Origin: Dugong dugon
Lineage: Eukaryota; Chordata; Mammalia; Sirenia; Dugongidae
DNA length: 64,000 nucleotides
Direction of reading: 5' to 3'
NCBI GenBank assembly: GCA_030035585.1
Contig: CM057464.1
Location: 26,925,465-26,989,464, forward strand
The position numbers and the translations under genes were made by a program. Below are positions 47,967 through 60,748 of the stretch, in pieces (the first letter of the stretch is position 1; each line of letters begins with the position of its first letter). A model generated the notes under the pieces. The model had not been told where the DNA came from and searched no databases. It saw only the letters and a program-made list of their open reading frames with translations.

Positions 47967-50167
47967 TTTACTTATTCCCCAGATCTCTACAATTCTTTCT
48001 TGAGACAAGAAAATGAAATCTTTATCTTCCTAACCTTCTCATGTTTTCTCCCAAAACCAGTAAAACAGCTCACTTTTTACTCATTTTTACACAGCATCTT
48101 CTAACTGACAACAAAGTGAAATTTCATACTTGAATGCTCTCTTTAAAAAGTGAATATAATTTAGTATATTTTTTAAAGAGCAGTCCTAAGAATGAAACAC
48201 CTTGGTGCTGATTTTAAGCATGTGAGCATGTGTTAGTGCTCTATGTGGAAAGAGATGCATGATGCTTATTAATACCTGATCAGGTGTTTGCTACTGCAGC
48301 ACTGTAATAAAAAAGCAGAAAATTCTTTAAGCACTTTATTGCACTATTAAGCACAACATTACTCAAATCGTCATAAAAGGTTGAATAGCATTTTAATGTT
48401 TTCTTTAATTGTGAAAGAACACCCGGGGGAAAATTCCACTTGAGTATTACATTTGAGAGAGATATTTTAGGCCCAGATCTTTGGAAATTCCATGTTATGA
48501 TGGAAGGCAAGAATAAGGAAGTCAGAAAAGAGTTAAATAATCTCCTCCAGAACTGTCATCATGGCTCAGTGACATCAAGGGAAGAATCAAAACAAGCCCT
48601 AAAATGCCCAAGGTGACATATTTGCTCTGTCCATAGAAGGCTAGAGTCATACACATGACAAAAATTAACAGCTAACAACAACAGCAACCAAAAAATCAAA
48701 CTAGATTAAATCCTATAAGGATTTGCTTTACTGCTTTAAAAGACTTGAGTCCAATAACTTCCCAGTGGTGCCAAGTAAAAAGTATAAGGGGTGATTTTTA
48801 GGGCCTGAATGCTTAGACTCTAAAATCTGGGTGGAGGGCTGCAGTAATCAAACATTAATCAGAAGGTCTGGTTCTAGCTGATTTATACTCACAGAGCAAG
48901 TGGGCTCAAATCTCATGGATTCCCAAGTTTTTCTGAGAATGGATCCTAATATCCCTTTATCCCAACTCTTCAAGCTCAAACAGAAATTTGAGTAAAGAAG
49001 GCTTACCACTAAAACTGTTTAAAGCCCAGTCAGACTCGGAAGCCATGATCTTTGTCAAACTTTTCAGTTTAATTAATTTCTTTTAATTAACTCCCCCTTT
49101 GAATGGAATCTCAAGTGAGAATCCCAGGAGAGAATGCATTCTCAAGACATCCCTCTCCAGGTGACAGATCGATTATTTTGATGGTTGGTTTGCTCCTAGC
49201 TTTACACCATGGTTCTCAGTAGTACACTCTACTTCGCCTATGAGAAAATCTGTCAAAAACAATGCAACATTGTTTGTTTGCCACTTTTGATTTTTTTGAT
49301 TGGCTTTGACCTCATTTTAAAATGAATTAACTATCTGCAGCCAAACTATAGGGAAAAATAGGATAAATTTTCTCCTATCAACATACTTCTTATATGCCAC
49401 GATGGTGTTATTTTATAACAAATCAAGAATGGTTTTAGAGCTTATGGGCATGGTCTCTATCTGTTGCCCTTACTTAAAATTACCTATAACAAACCCTATG
49501 TGTTTCATTGACATTCTCCAACATTTAAGGTTTCAACATCAAAGCGCTGCATATAACGGGTCAATTCATTCAGTCACCTGGGGAGTGGAGGTCATCCAAT
49601 GAACAACTAGAAGCATTACTGAGGTTTTGCTATGCCAAGTTAAAGAATGCTCTGATATCCTTTTCAGGACATAGCCATTTTGGCCGTGGGCACGGCACTT
49701 AGGGATTTCAACTGAGTACTTGCAGAAGAGCTGAAGTGGATTTGAAGCTGCTTCCAGAGGAAAATCCTGGCTTGGCTGGAAGGTACCCACCAAACAACTA
49801 GCTCTGGTTGGGTAGTCTTCTATTTAGGCAAGATAAATCATCACATACCTCAAATTTATAATCAAATGTTAAATCTAAAAACTTGCAGTGCTAATTTCCA
49901 AGGTTAAGGCTCCATCCTTAACCAGGAGAACTGGAACAGGACATATGCAGTGATAGCAGAGACTAGCCATACTCATAGCATGGGGAATGATCCTAAAGTG
50001 TGGTATAACTTCCTCATTTTTTCCCCTTAACTCTATTCACCCACCTTGCCTTTTTAATTTCTGTTTTCATTAATTATTAAATTTGCCACTTAAAATAGTT
50101 TCTTAAAGAAGGCAGAGCACATATAAATCCAACAAATAAATACATAGAAGGTCACATAATCTAGTCT

Positions 50168-50195
50168 GAACCGCTGTGCCAACAGGGCTCCTTGT
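50168..50195 (-). mobile_element. AfroSINE head fragment
   Basis: Only the head ACCGCTGTGCCAACAGGGCT is left. Confidence 0.7.
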
Positions 50196-50859
50196 AATCT
50201 TGACTACAATATATAAAAGAAATTCTTTCAGTTATATCTGGAGCTTGAAAGTTATTTTTTTGGTCTAGATTCCAAATGGGCCAGTATATTTTCAATATCT
50301 AAATGAGAATTATTTTCCTCACCATACACACCAAAGACTAAAGCTAAAAACTGTTTACTTTATATTTTGATTTTGTTAAGGGGTAGGCTGGTGATAGGGG
50401 TTTGGGCTGAACCCTGAGACATGGAAAACCCTACTATGGAATTGCAGCAGTGATTGTAGTTTCCTCTGGGGCATGCTTAGGGAAACTTGAGAATTTGGAT
50501 AGGATAATTTAACTCTCTAAATTTCCACATCTGAGCTGAAGAATAAAAGTTAACCCTCTCTGCCCCTAATTAGTGTTTCTAAACTATACTTGGCACAATG
50601 AGAATTTAGACTGAATAACTGAGATTATCTAGTCTGATCTACTTTTTATATAAACGATTGAAAGCATGAGGCAGAATTCTGCCTTGTTTTCCCTTCCCCG
50701 TCCACCTACATTTTTAAAAACCAAAACCAATGTTCCAAGCTGAAGGAACAATAGCTCAGACAGGAGTCACGGCAAGTTCTAGGGAAAAGCAAGAAGGCCA
50801 CAGTGACTAGAGAAAAGTGAACAAAGGAGAGAGTAGAACAAAATGAGGAGAGAGGGGCA

Positions 50860-51560
50860 GAGGCTAGATCATGTAGGGTCTTGTGGACCATGACGAAGAG
50901 ACTGAACTTATTCTGGATGCAACGGGAAGCCATCAAAGGGTTCTGCACCTTAGATCAGTTACCAGTTGCCATCAAGTCGACTCCAACTCATGCATGTCAG
51001 AGTAGAACTATACTCCACAGGGTTTTTTCAATGGCTGATTTTTCAGAAGTAGATCGCCAGGGCTTTTTTCCAAGAAGACTCTGGGTGGACTCAAACTGTT
51101 TCCACCACCCAGGGGCTCCTACACCTTAGATAGTAATCTGATTTACACTTTAGAAAGCTCTACTGGCTACTGAGTAGGAGATGGATTGATTGCAGGAAGC
51201 AAGGGAGGTTGAAAGACAGTGAATTATGGGTCTGCTTCAAGAGTCCAGGAAAGAATCAAGGGTGGCCTGGATGAGGGATAAAAACAGCTATGATAGATAC
51301 GGAAGAGGAGAGATGGAGGCTGACTAGTAGACTTAGGGACAAATGGGTAGAATCAAAGCTGGTGTCATGTAACTGGATGGTATAGGCTTGGGTAGGGGAG
51401 AGGGGGAAACTCAGTGACTGTTTTGTACATCCTAGGTTTGAGATACTTTTGGGCTATCTAAATGGAGACGTCAAGTTGGAAATACACAGCAAATTGAGAT
51501 ACATTTCATGAATGTAGGAAAAGAAAAGTGCTTATAGAGTTCAAGAGGCTGTGATTGTTT
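50860..51560 (+). repeat. Old interspersed repeat interrupted by an AfroSINE
   Basis: GATCATGTAGGGTCTTGTGG, GGAAGCCATCAAAGGGTTCT and, after the SINE, AAGCTCTACTGGCTACTGAG. Related text occurs at 21740-22160. Family not assigned. Confidence 0.45.
50956..51121 (-). mobile_element. AfroSINE, long form with head deletion, with target-site duplication
   Basis: CCAGTTGCCATCAAGTCGAC to TCCACCACCCAGGGGCTCCT. Flanked by exact CACCTTAGAT at 50946-50955 and 51122-51131. Confidence 0.92.
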
Positions 51561-51920
51561 CAGGGAAGGTAGTCTGGCGAGCTCATTGGTGCTGTGGCTT
51601 TACTTACACATGGCTGACCACCAATCCAGACCCTGCCTGCTGAGCCCCAGAGCCACATCTACAATCCCCACTGGACATCTCAGCCAGGTCCTTGCAAGCA
51701 CCTCAAATGCTACACATCCAAATGGAAATCACTAGTGTCTACTTCTGCCCAAACCTGCCCCTTCTTTATATCCTTCATCTTCAGTGGCTCTTTGTTGCCT
51801 TAAGATGAATGTATGAATGAATGAGCAACCTCTTAGTGAGCTCTACAAGGCTCTTTATGATTTAGTTCATGCCCTCCCCTCCAGCCTCATCACCTGCTCC
51901 TCTCCCCCTACCTGTTGCAG

Positions 51921-52130
51921 AAACCAAACCCATTGCCATCAAGTCGATTCCAACTCACAGTGACCCCATGTGTGTCAGAGCATAACTGTGTTCCACTGGT
52001 TTTTCAATGGCTGATTTTTCGGAAGTAGATCAATAAGCATTTCTTCCAAGGTGTGCTCGGGGTGGACTTGAACCTCCAACCTTTTGGTCAGCATAGAGTG
52101 CATTAACCGTTTGTACCACCCTGGAACTTC
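51921..52130 (-). mobile_element. AfroSINE, long form
   Basis: AAACCAAACCCATTGCCATC, CAATGGCTGATTTTTCGGAA, to TTTGTACCACCCTGGAACTT. Confidence 0.92.
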
Positions 52131-53565
52131 TCCTCTTCTCCCATCTACCCTTTATTTGTGCCATACCAAAATACTATAATAGCTCCTTAAATTGCTACAT
52201 TCTCTCCTGACTCCAGGCCTCTATATCTGCTCTCTCTGCTAAATTAACTTGTTTCCCTCCCCACTAACTTCTCTTTCAAATGCCATCTCTCATTCTACCA
52301 CGAATTACTGAGGACCTACTACGTGCCAGGCATGATGCTCAGAACCTTCCTCCAGGAAGCCTTCCTTGATAACCACCCTCCCTCGGGCTGGGCTTGGCAC
52401 CCTTCTCTGTGCTTCCATAGCAACCTGCATACCTCTGCCACAGCACTTTCCCAACGTGTCTAACATTTCATTTTATGAATGTATAACCACCTCAGTGTCA
52501 AAAATGAGCCCAGCCCCATATAGAATAGCAAGATTAAAAAAAAAAAAAAAAGGAGGAAATTAAGATTAAAAAAAAAGAAATCAGAATTAAGGCTGAATAT
52601 AACAAAGTTATATTCAAGTTTTATAGGGTTTTTATTTCTCAAAATGACCTTTAAGGAAGGTCAATGACATAATGCAAAAGCATACTGCAATGAAAACAAT
52701 TCTATGGGGGCTCAACACAACAGGAAAAAAAGGGTGAGTCTACTTAGCAGGGGCTCTCCAGAGCACCATATCCTCATCTACCCCTGGCCCTCTGCTTAGG
52801 CCTTTCACTGATTTTAGGGTGGAGGAAAGCAAACAGTCAACATAAGGAGCTGCTGTGTACCCAGTGTTGTGGGAAAGTTGAAACACAGGGAGTTATTCTA
52901 GATTAAAGTTTCTCAAACTTTTTTTTGCCTGTGGCCTCCCATAAGAAATATATTTTATGTCACAACCCAATTTACACATATGTGTATGTTTAACTGGAAC
53001 AATTGGTATAATCTGATGCTTCATATTTATATTTTATGTTCTTTTTCGGATCAGTTTTTTTTAAAGGTTAGTCACAATCATTGAACTCATTTCATGACTA
53101 ACAGGCTGTGATCAGAAGGTTGAAAGATGTATTCTGTACTAATTCAAGCCCTTCTAGATTATCTCATGTCAGCAGTAGATTCTTATCTTTCAACATCCAA
53201 GCAAATCCATGTGTGGGACTTACAAGGATGGTAGTTCTGTGGTCCACCAGAACTAGCATTGCTACTTCTGCCCTTCAATGTAGCCAACTTGGTGGGCAGC
53301 ATATTGGTTCACTCACCCTCCATTTGAAGCAAGAAGTCAAGAATACCTAAGCACTGTGCCTGGTACACAGTGGACCAACAATAAGCATTTGCTGAATGAA
53401 TGAATGACCTCATCTTTCTATCTTTGGCTCAGGAGAGTTTCAATAGCTGAGCTCTATTTAAGAATTCATCACTATAAAGTGTTCCAGCTTCCTCCTCTAG
53501 GCTCTTTTGAGAGCCAGCAACCACCTTCTTCCAGCCATTTCCTATCCCCTACCTCTGGGTAAGGG

Positions 53566-53847
53566 AGTGGTGGGGCTTCAGTGGTAGAATTTTTGCTTTC
53601 CATGTGGGAGATCCTGGTTCAATTCGCAGCCAATGCATCTCATGCACTGCCACCACCTGTCTGTTGTTGTAATGCTGAACAGTTTTCAGCAGAGCTTACA
53701 GACTAAGACATACTAGGAAGAAGAGCCTGGTGATATACTTCTGAAAAATCAGTCAAAGAAAACCCTATGGATCACAACAGTTTGATTCCATTATGTATGA
53801 GGTTGCCATGAGTCAGAGCCAACTTGACAGCGGCTAATAACAACAAA
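53566..53847 (+). mobile_element. SINE with a tRNA-Gly-like head and an AfroSINE/RTE tail
   Basis: The head TGGTGGGGCTTCAGTGGTAG then AATTTTTGC and GTTCAATTCGCAGCCAATGC follows tRNA-Gly in order (A-box, anticodon arm remnant, B-box, acceptor stem), unlike the other SINEs here. After an unrelated middle (about 53645-53720) comes AGCCTGGTGATATACTTCTG and the usual tail GAGTCAGAGCCAACTTGACA, ending AATAACAACAA. CTGGGTAA flanks both sides. Confidence 0.75.
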
Positions 53848-53910
53848 ACTCCTGGGTAAACAAGTCCTCTTTAAAGACTTCCCACTTTTTCTTCCTTAGA
53901 CAGGCCCTCT

Positions 53911-53926
53911 CACATACATACATACA

Positions 53927-53962
<36 letters not shown>

Positions 53963-53967
53963 TATAA
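53911..53967. repeat. (CATA)n microsatellite with (TA)n end
   Basis: About 11 CATA units followed by TATATATATA. Confidence 0.97.
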
Positions 53968-56280
53968 AGTTCATTCATAATATCTAAACATATCTGTTTT
54001 TTCCACTTCGAATATCACTCAATTCAGAAATTAAAGAGAAAAATCTTTATATGCTGCAAGGATTTAGTCTTTGATTTCAACTGGAAAGCAGTGACAATCG
54101 GGAGCTTTCTGACGTGAGAGAAAGGTTGTTGAGGCAAATGTGTCTTTTTGGCACTGTGAAAATATGAGGTTTCTAAGGGTTGAAAAGTGAGACTGAGTTA
54201 GAGAAATTATTTTATTTACTATTGGTTCTATTGTACTAGTCAATAAATCTATGGTTGCTTATAAACACTTCACTAGTTTGAACTTCATTAAAATTTTTTT
54301 CTGTTTAAGAGAAGTATATTTATATGTCATCTATAACACACATACAAGTAATCGACAGAATGGCTTCTGTTTTATAAAACCACAGGTTATTAGAATAATT
54401 TGATTAATTTAATTCATGAGGGAAGGCCAAAATTACTGTTTACAATTATCATTACACATTGAAATTAAGCCCCGAAGAATCATCCTTTCCAATCTGTAAG
54501 TTAGATGCACAATTTGGATGCAAGTTTTGGAATACCCTGACTAGCCACAGTTGGTTAATGTTCTAAGTCATTTTATAGAATTGATGTATCAAGTCCTCCC
54601 CATCCTCTTCCTGGGGAGTTTGGTTCCTAATGTGAGCTCTGGGGCTCTGGAGGTGAAGCCTGCTCTGCCATCTGAAGGGGAAAGGTAGGGGTTTCTTATC
54701 TTTCCAGGAATTGCTGTAAAAGATGGGGAGTCAGAGGGATTTCCCATGGGGTCTTATTTGTCTCTTGAGGAGTTCATGGGAGCAGTCAACACTGTGCCTT
54801 AGGCTTCCTTTCATCCTCAGGAGAAGCATATGGGACAGATCTCTAGGGAACTCCCTGGAACAGGGCCTCTGCATGTGGTATTTATGCCAGTTAACAATTC
54901 AAAGATTAGGGAAACCCTTGGTCCTGAGGGGACAAGGAATTCTCCAGAAGGTGGGGTGTGTTTTTGACATGTCCATGAAGGACTGTCGCAAAAATGATGA
55001 GAAACTTTGAGGAACATACAATATCCATTTCAGTTGGGCTCAGAAATTGTACTATCATTCTGACATTTAGAATTTGGAAACTAAGTGGTTTCCACAGGTT
55101 GCTTTCTATGGTTAAGAAGACAAATCTCCATTTTCCAAAGTGATATTAGTAAGAAAAAGACATTACAGAATAAATAAAACTATAATAAGAAACTCACCAT
55201 TAGGACTTGAACAACCTTCTGCACACAGCTAATATTAGTGCAGCTAATTTTAAATGACATATTGATTTAAAAGTCTCTACTTGGCAACACTGTTATTAGT
55301 TCAATTAATAACTGTTGGTACTTGAAAATGAGGCATTTTCTTTCCTTAATAGTATTTTGACCAAGACAAATGGGCTTTTGTTGAATTTAAGTGTGAATTA
55401 AAAAGCTTAAAAATTGTATACTGAAATTCGAGGTTGAATTTGTTAAGTCAAAATAATTGTTATTTTATCATTGGAGACAGGATTCACAAAGATGTATTCT
55501 GTACTAATTGAAGCCTTTTACAATTCTTTTCCTAGGAAACAGAAGTAAGCAGATGAAGCTCCTCTGCATGAACATCTTTTGATTTAAAACTGGTATAACA
55601 CTCATTAAAATAACTGAAAAAAATGTCATAAAATTAGTGAGCTAATTATGCCTAAGAAGCAGACACTGTCTCTTCACCCACTTGGCATACTACTCTAACC
55701 TCCAAACTTCTGCTATTTTTCAAAACTAGTAAACTATATATAGTGACAAATTAAATATTTAGAGATAACGAATCAGTAGTATGAGAACTGCATCCTTCAA
55801 CATCCCAAGGGCCAATAAGAAACCAAAGTTGAAAGATATGGTTGGAAAAACTGATTGACTAACAGTACCTGATTGCAGAAAAAGAACAGATGATCTATGG
55901 ACAATAAAGATTCTAAGTAAATATACATTTCTGCATCACATAGAAGACGTGTGTTGAAATGATAAGAAGTAGATAGGAGAGCTAATTAATCACTGTCATC
56001 AGCAAAATAACACATGGAGAGGCACCGAATGTTACAGGTGAGCCAAAAGTGCACAAATTCATTTTTCCAGCAACTGGATAACAATCGAACATGTCAGATT
56101 TTTGACACAGTTGTTTCCAATAATGATTAAATGCTATAGACTACATTAAAGTTATTAAACATGCATACCTTTCACATATTAATTTAATCTGGGATAGTAA
56201 GCATACTTTCTGTAAATCAAAGCAGTCTAATTAAATTTAACTTAACACTTAATTCTGATTGGAAGAAATATATACCATAT

Positions 56281-56480
56281 TGTTGTTATTGTTAGTTGCC
56301 GTTAAGTCAATTCTGACTCATGGTGACCCCATGTGTACTGAGTAGAATGACTCCGTAGGGTTTTCAAGGCTGTGACCTTTCACCAGGCCTGTCTTCCAAG
56401 GCGCCTCTGGGTACTTTCAAACCACCAACTTTCTGGCTAGTAGTTGAGTGCTTAACTCTTTGTGCCACTCAGGGACTCCC
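56281..56480 (-). mobile_element. AfroSINE, long form
   Basis: TGTTGTTATTGTTAGTTGCC to TTTGTGCCACTCAGGGACTC. Confidence 0.92.
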
Positions 56481-56523
56481 CAGAATATATGCTATATATA
56501 AAATCAATATACTAATTATAGCA

Positions 56524-56685
56524 GGAGCCCTGGTGGCTCAGTGGCTAAGAGCTTGACTGCTAACCAAAAGGTTGGCAGTTTGAATCCATCAGCTGCTCCT
56601 TGGAAACCCTATGGGGAAGTTCTACTCTGTCCCGTAGGGTCACTATGAGTCGAATCAACTTGATGGCAACGAGTTTGGTTTCTGT
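56524..56685 (+). mobile_element. AfroSINE, short form
   Basis: GGAGCCCTGGTGGCTCAGTG to GATGGCAACGAGTTTGGTTT. It lies 43 bp from an inverted copy. Confidence 0.93.
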
Positions 56686-56699
56686 TTTTTTTAGTTAAG

Positions 56700-56940
56700 C
56701 TCACAGACTCCAGTACCAAACTGTCTGCCTTTGAATCTTAGCTCTACTACTTATTAGCTGTGTAACCTTGGACAAATTACTTGACTTTTCTGTGCCTCAG
56801 TTTCCTCATTTGTTGAATAGTGGATATGAATAAGACCTGACTCAGAGTTTGTTATGGGGATTAAACTGGTTAATATTCATAAAGAACTCAGAAGAGTACC
56901 TAACACATCTTGAGTATTTTATAAGTGTTTGCTAAATAAC
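56700..56940 (+). mobile_element. MIR SINE
   Basis: Near-complete MIR: CTACTTATTAGCTGTGTAAC, TTGGACAAATTACTTGACTT, TGCCTCAGTTTCCTCATTTG and GAGTACCTAACACA. Confidence 0.88.
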
Positions 56941-57875
56941 TGAATAAAACAATTTTTATACTGTTTGATTTTCTGGCATGGAGTTGAAGAAATATCAGAA
57001 CCTATGGGGGTATGAGAGTGTGTATAGGCTGGAAAAATTCCACAGGTTATTCTAATAGCTCTTGTCTCCTTTCCCTTCTATCTCCTACAGGGTAAACTAA
57101 ATGTTAGTTTCTTTCTACTTTGCTGGGGTGGAGGGTGTGGGGGGAGATGAAACAACTTACTTGATTGGAAACAAAGAGGTTTTTTTGTTTTTTTAAATGA
57201 TTCTCCTCTCTACCACTTTAAAGAGAATAGCCCTTTTCTTTATAAAATTAAGGGTGATTAGAAGCTCTCAGTCACCCCTCCCGCAGATAACAAGCCCCAT
57301 CAGATCACTCAATCATTTTTATTTCAGCCTTCATTTAGTCAAAGCTTAGTAGTTGTTGACTGATGAATTTCTTTCAAAGAAATCAATCATATGAATTATT
57401 GTTTTCATCTCAGGGAAGGTAATCCTTAAATTCCAATTATTATAAACTTCTACTCCTAACTTAGGACCTTAAACCTTCCTTAGCACGATTATAACTACTG
57501 GTTATTTAAAGAGACTTAAGCACTGAAACTGAGTTGACTTTTGGACCGTGGAAGAAAAGATGAAGATTAGAAATCCAAGGGCAGGAGAAAAAAGATGCCC
57601 AAAAACTATGAAGTTTGTTAAAGAAATGTTCAACAATGGATTTACTACATGTCACAAAGAACAAAAAATACCAGGATCTGTTAACAATCTTGAATCTGTT
57701 AATAGAAGGTTGGCAATGACTCAAAGTTACTTTGGACTTCCCTAGGGCAAGTTTCAAGGGTTATTTTGGGGGGTAAAAACAAATATTTTAGGTACTTGTA
57801 AAGTTACAACATTTCCCAAAGCAACCACATTCAACAGCCCTCTAGCTCTGGGTGTGGCACGACCTCTATCTGCTA

Positions 57876-58062
57876 AAACCTGTTGGCCTTGAGTTGATTC
57901 AACGACCCTACAGGACAAAGTAGAACTGCCCCATAGGGTTCTGAGGCTATAATCTTTACGAAAGCAGACTACACATCTTCCCACAGAGCGGCTAGTGGGT
58001 TCAAACCACCGACCTTTTGGTTAGCAGCTGAGTGTTTAACCATTGTGCCACTGGAGCTGCTC
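57876..58062 (-). mobile_element. AfroSINE, full-length, with possible target-site duplication
   Basis: AAACCTGTTGGCCTTGAGTT to TTGTGCCACTGGAGCTGC. Flanks CTCTATCTGC (57864) and CTCTACCTGC (58061). Confidence 0.9.
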
Positions 58063-58206
58063 TCTACCTGCCAGGGGCTTATAACTCCATATTGGAAAAG
58101 GTTGCATGCACATGCTTCTGCACATCTGCTTCTAATAATTCACTATATTAACAGTAAATCTCGTATCCTAATTTCCTAGGCCACTTTAGATATAAATGCT
58201 GCCAAG

Positions 58207-58303
58207 GACTATGCACAGACACAAGACCAGGCAAAGTTTGTTCTGTTACACATAAGGTTGCCATGAGTTGGAGCTGACAGTAGGGCAACTAACAACAACA
58301 TCC
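58207..58303 (+). mobile_element. Tail-only SINE/RTE fragment
   Basis: ACACAAGACCAGGCAAAGTT through GCCATGAGTTGGAGCTGACA to CTAACAACAAC, without a SINE head. Same type as 13604-13680. Confidence 0.7.
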
Positions 58304-58449
58304 TTTAGAAAACGATCAGAAATTAAAATCTCTCCTTTTGAAATATGTATTTCAAACTTTTTTAAAAATGATACCATGTAAGGATCACAACTTGAAATAC
58401 TTTGTAATAGCTATCAATAAGAAACAATAATGATTTGTTATTATTTTAA

Positions 58450-58680
58450 GTTTTTTTTTTAAATTGTGATTTAGGTGAAAGTTTACAGAGCAAATTAGTT
58501 TCTCATTAAAGAGTTAATACACAAATTGTTTTGTGACATTGGCTGCCAACTCCACAATGTATCAACACTCTCCCCTTCTCCACCCTAAATTCTGTTTCCA
58601 TTCATCCAGTTTTCCTGTCCCTTCCCTCAATTTTGGGCTGGTGTGCCCATTAGTCTCATATACATGACTGAAATATGAAG
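58450..58680 (+). repeat. Possible lineage-specific repeat, family not assigned
   Basis: TTGTGATTTAGGTGAAAGTT and TTTACAGAGCAAATTAGTTT, then a C/T-rich part. I associate this text with a common afrotherian repeat but cannot name the family. Confidence 0.35.
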
Positions 58681-58805
58681 CACGTCCCTCAAGTGATTTG
58701 TTATTTTAGTTGTGGAAAGTGGCAGTATGGATAATTTAAAAAGGCCAATCTTACACGCTACTCCTTCCAATCTAGCAGTGAGTTTCCACCACTGGCTTAG
58801 GATAC

Positions 58806-59002
58806 TGTTGTTGTTACTGTTAGTTGCCATCGAGTCGATTCCAACTCATGGCAACCCTATGTGTGCTCCATAGGGTTTTCAAGGCTGTAAGCTTTTGGAA
58901 GCAGACTGCCAGGCCTGTCCTCCAAGGCACCTCTGGGAGGATTCAAACCACCAACCTTTCAGCTAGTAGTTGAGAGCTTAACCATTTGCCTCACCCAGGA
59001 AG
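58806..59002 (-). mobile_element. AfroSINE, long form
   Basis: TTGTTGTTACTGTTAGTTGC to ATTTGCCTCACCCAGGAAGC. A small deletion lies in the GTGTGCTCCATAGGG part. Confidence 0.92.
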
Positions 59003-60598
59003 CTTAAAGAATCAATTTCCTTTAGGATAGGCGTCCCCACACTTGGGGTAGCTGTCACCATGTAAATGGTGCTATCTTTGGGTGGCTTAGAACCAATGGT
59101 TAGGCTGAGAGTATAGGGGAAAACATCACCACACAAAATTGGTGATTACCCAATGGTAACATTGTGTTGAGTTCTATTGCCTCAAAATGCAAACAAAATT
59201 TAAAATACTTATTAAACACACATTTTACACCTTACTGGTCAAGCAACAGTTTTTAAAAACTTGATAATTCCTTCCACAAAGATCAAATATATTTATAGAT
59301 TTATATAGAAAATTATTTATCATCTTTATCTAGTTATACTAGAATGGTACTTGCAATCTAGGATTATATCTTATGTCTTCTTTACTACTCTCTTTGTGTA
59401 TGACAGGGCTTTATCTGGTGGGCACTCCACTATTTTATTCATAGACTTTAAAAATGGTAACAGTGGTTTATAAATAAGGAAACTACTCAAAGAATCACAT
59501 TTTCTTTCAGATTAGAAAAATAATACCAGCTCTATCACACACATTGCCCTTCCTTTTGAAAGTTGAAAACAAGTATCATTCTTGTAAAAAACAAGTACCA
59601 TTCAACAGTGGCTGCATCTAAAAATTACTAAAATCAGAAGCTGATGTAGACACCTTTGGTTAAGTAGTCCAAACCTGGTTTTATTCTATTCTCTAAGATG
59701 ATAAGGAATTATTAAAACAAATGAGTACCTTAGGAAAACATAAACATATTGAATATAGAGGATGAGATAGCCACATGTAACTGTTTATAATGCTAAAATG
59801 AGAAGTAGCTATAATAATAATATAATTTAAAAATAATGAAATAAGGACTGAAGTAAACTTGCCCTCATAGAAAAAATATCAACAACTTGAATACTCTAAT
59901 TATATAACCAGATGGATGTACCATGTACAGTTTAGAAAAGGGGTAAGGAATCAAGGCCTACTGTTAGGTAAACACTATAATGTTTATTCCATCTTTGTAA
60001 TCACATCAAGTTAACTGAATGAAACAGAATCTGAAATACACAGGAAATTCAAATTTACAGGTAGAGCCAAAAAAACTGTGTAAAGAATGAATCGGAAGCA
60101 AGGGCAGAGGAAAAAATGATAGAACAAAGGATGGTCACTTTAGATGTTTTATTTTGAAAAGAGTCCTTCCCTTCTTTTTTTTAACAGCTGACGTTTTGTT
60201 TAAAGATATTTTCCTGTCACAAATGACCTTTAAAAGTTAGATAATCTATTTCTTCTAATTAGTTTAGGAATTTTTTCCACTGTGGCTACAAGGGCAGATC
60301 CAGGTTTTATATTAACTGAAACTTTTCTTTTTGTTTTTTTGCGGAGAGGAGGGCCTACTTAAGAAAAGGAACACAAAATTACAAATAAAAAGTTAGGTAT
60401 AGGGCCTTGGAAGGGGCTTGTACAAGTGTGGAATTCTGAAGCTTAGCTTTATTAGCAGCCTCTGTAAGGCAACATGTTTCTGAAGGAATTGGCTCTGGAG
60501 AGAAGTTTTGTTTGGTCTGGCTTGTAAAGGTGAGATATTAAAACAATAGCAGAGTCAAATGAATGGGATAATGGGTGGTTACAGAGGATGTGTCTTAC

Positions 60599-60748
60599 CA
60601 TACAAGTATCCAGGTCTTCCAAACGTTCTATCTCTGTTAGCTCCTCCACTGTGATGATGGAGCATTTAACTGGCTTCTCCTCGGCCAACTCAATCTCGCA
60701 GGACTCTTGCTGAGGAAGGGTCTCGCCACGTCTGTTGAAATGGTCAGC
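60599..60748 (-). CDS. CARMIL1: CARMIL1 coding exon (ADHFNRRGE ... LEDLDTCM)
   Basis: A 150-bp exon of exactly 50 codons, phase 0 at both ends. The acceptor AG is at 60749-60750 and the donor GTAAGA at 60593-60598. The peptide starts [20 protein letters not shown], passes through [20 protein letters not shown] and ends [10 protein letters not shown], which I recognise as CARMIL1 just upstream of the capping-protein-binding region. It is acidic and probably a linker between the helical domain and the disordered tail. After splicing, the terminal Met codon is followed by MTPKSKRKS from the next exon, 26.6 kb away, matching the known mammalian junction. No frameshift or stop is present. Confidence 0.93.

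Larger units (their letters stand above)
34030..60598 (-). other. CARMIL1: CARMIL1 26.6-kb intron
   Basis: Separates the DTCM exon from the MTPKSK exon. It holds the long RTE copy, about 18 AfroSINEs, an old L1, a MIR and microsatellites. Stretches 34030-35880, 38820-41740, 47980-50160 and 59010-60598 show nothing I recognise. The flanking exons join in phase with no missing residues, so no further coding exon is expected. Confidence 0.88.

Noticed and set aside
53566..53650. Possible functional tRNA-Gly gene
   Set aside because: The anticodon arm and several paired positions are altered, and the sequence runs on into a SINE body and tail. It is a SINE head, not a tRNA gene.
53911..53967. 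Regularly repeated short units considered as a possible array
   Set aside because: A simple tetranucleotide microsatellite without spacers; not CRISPR.
57548..57745. A 65-codon Lys-rich open frame considered as a possible small gene
   Set aside because: No known motif, no supporting splice signals, and the composition matches A-rich intronic DNA.
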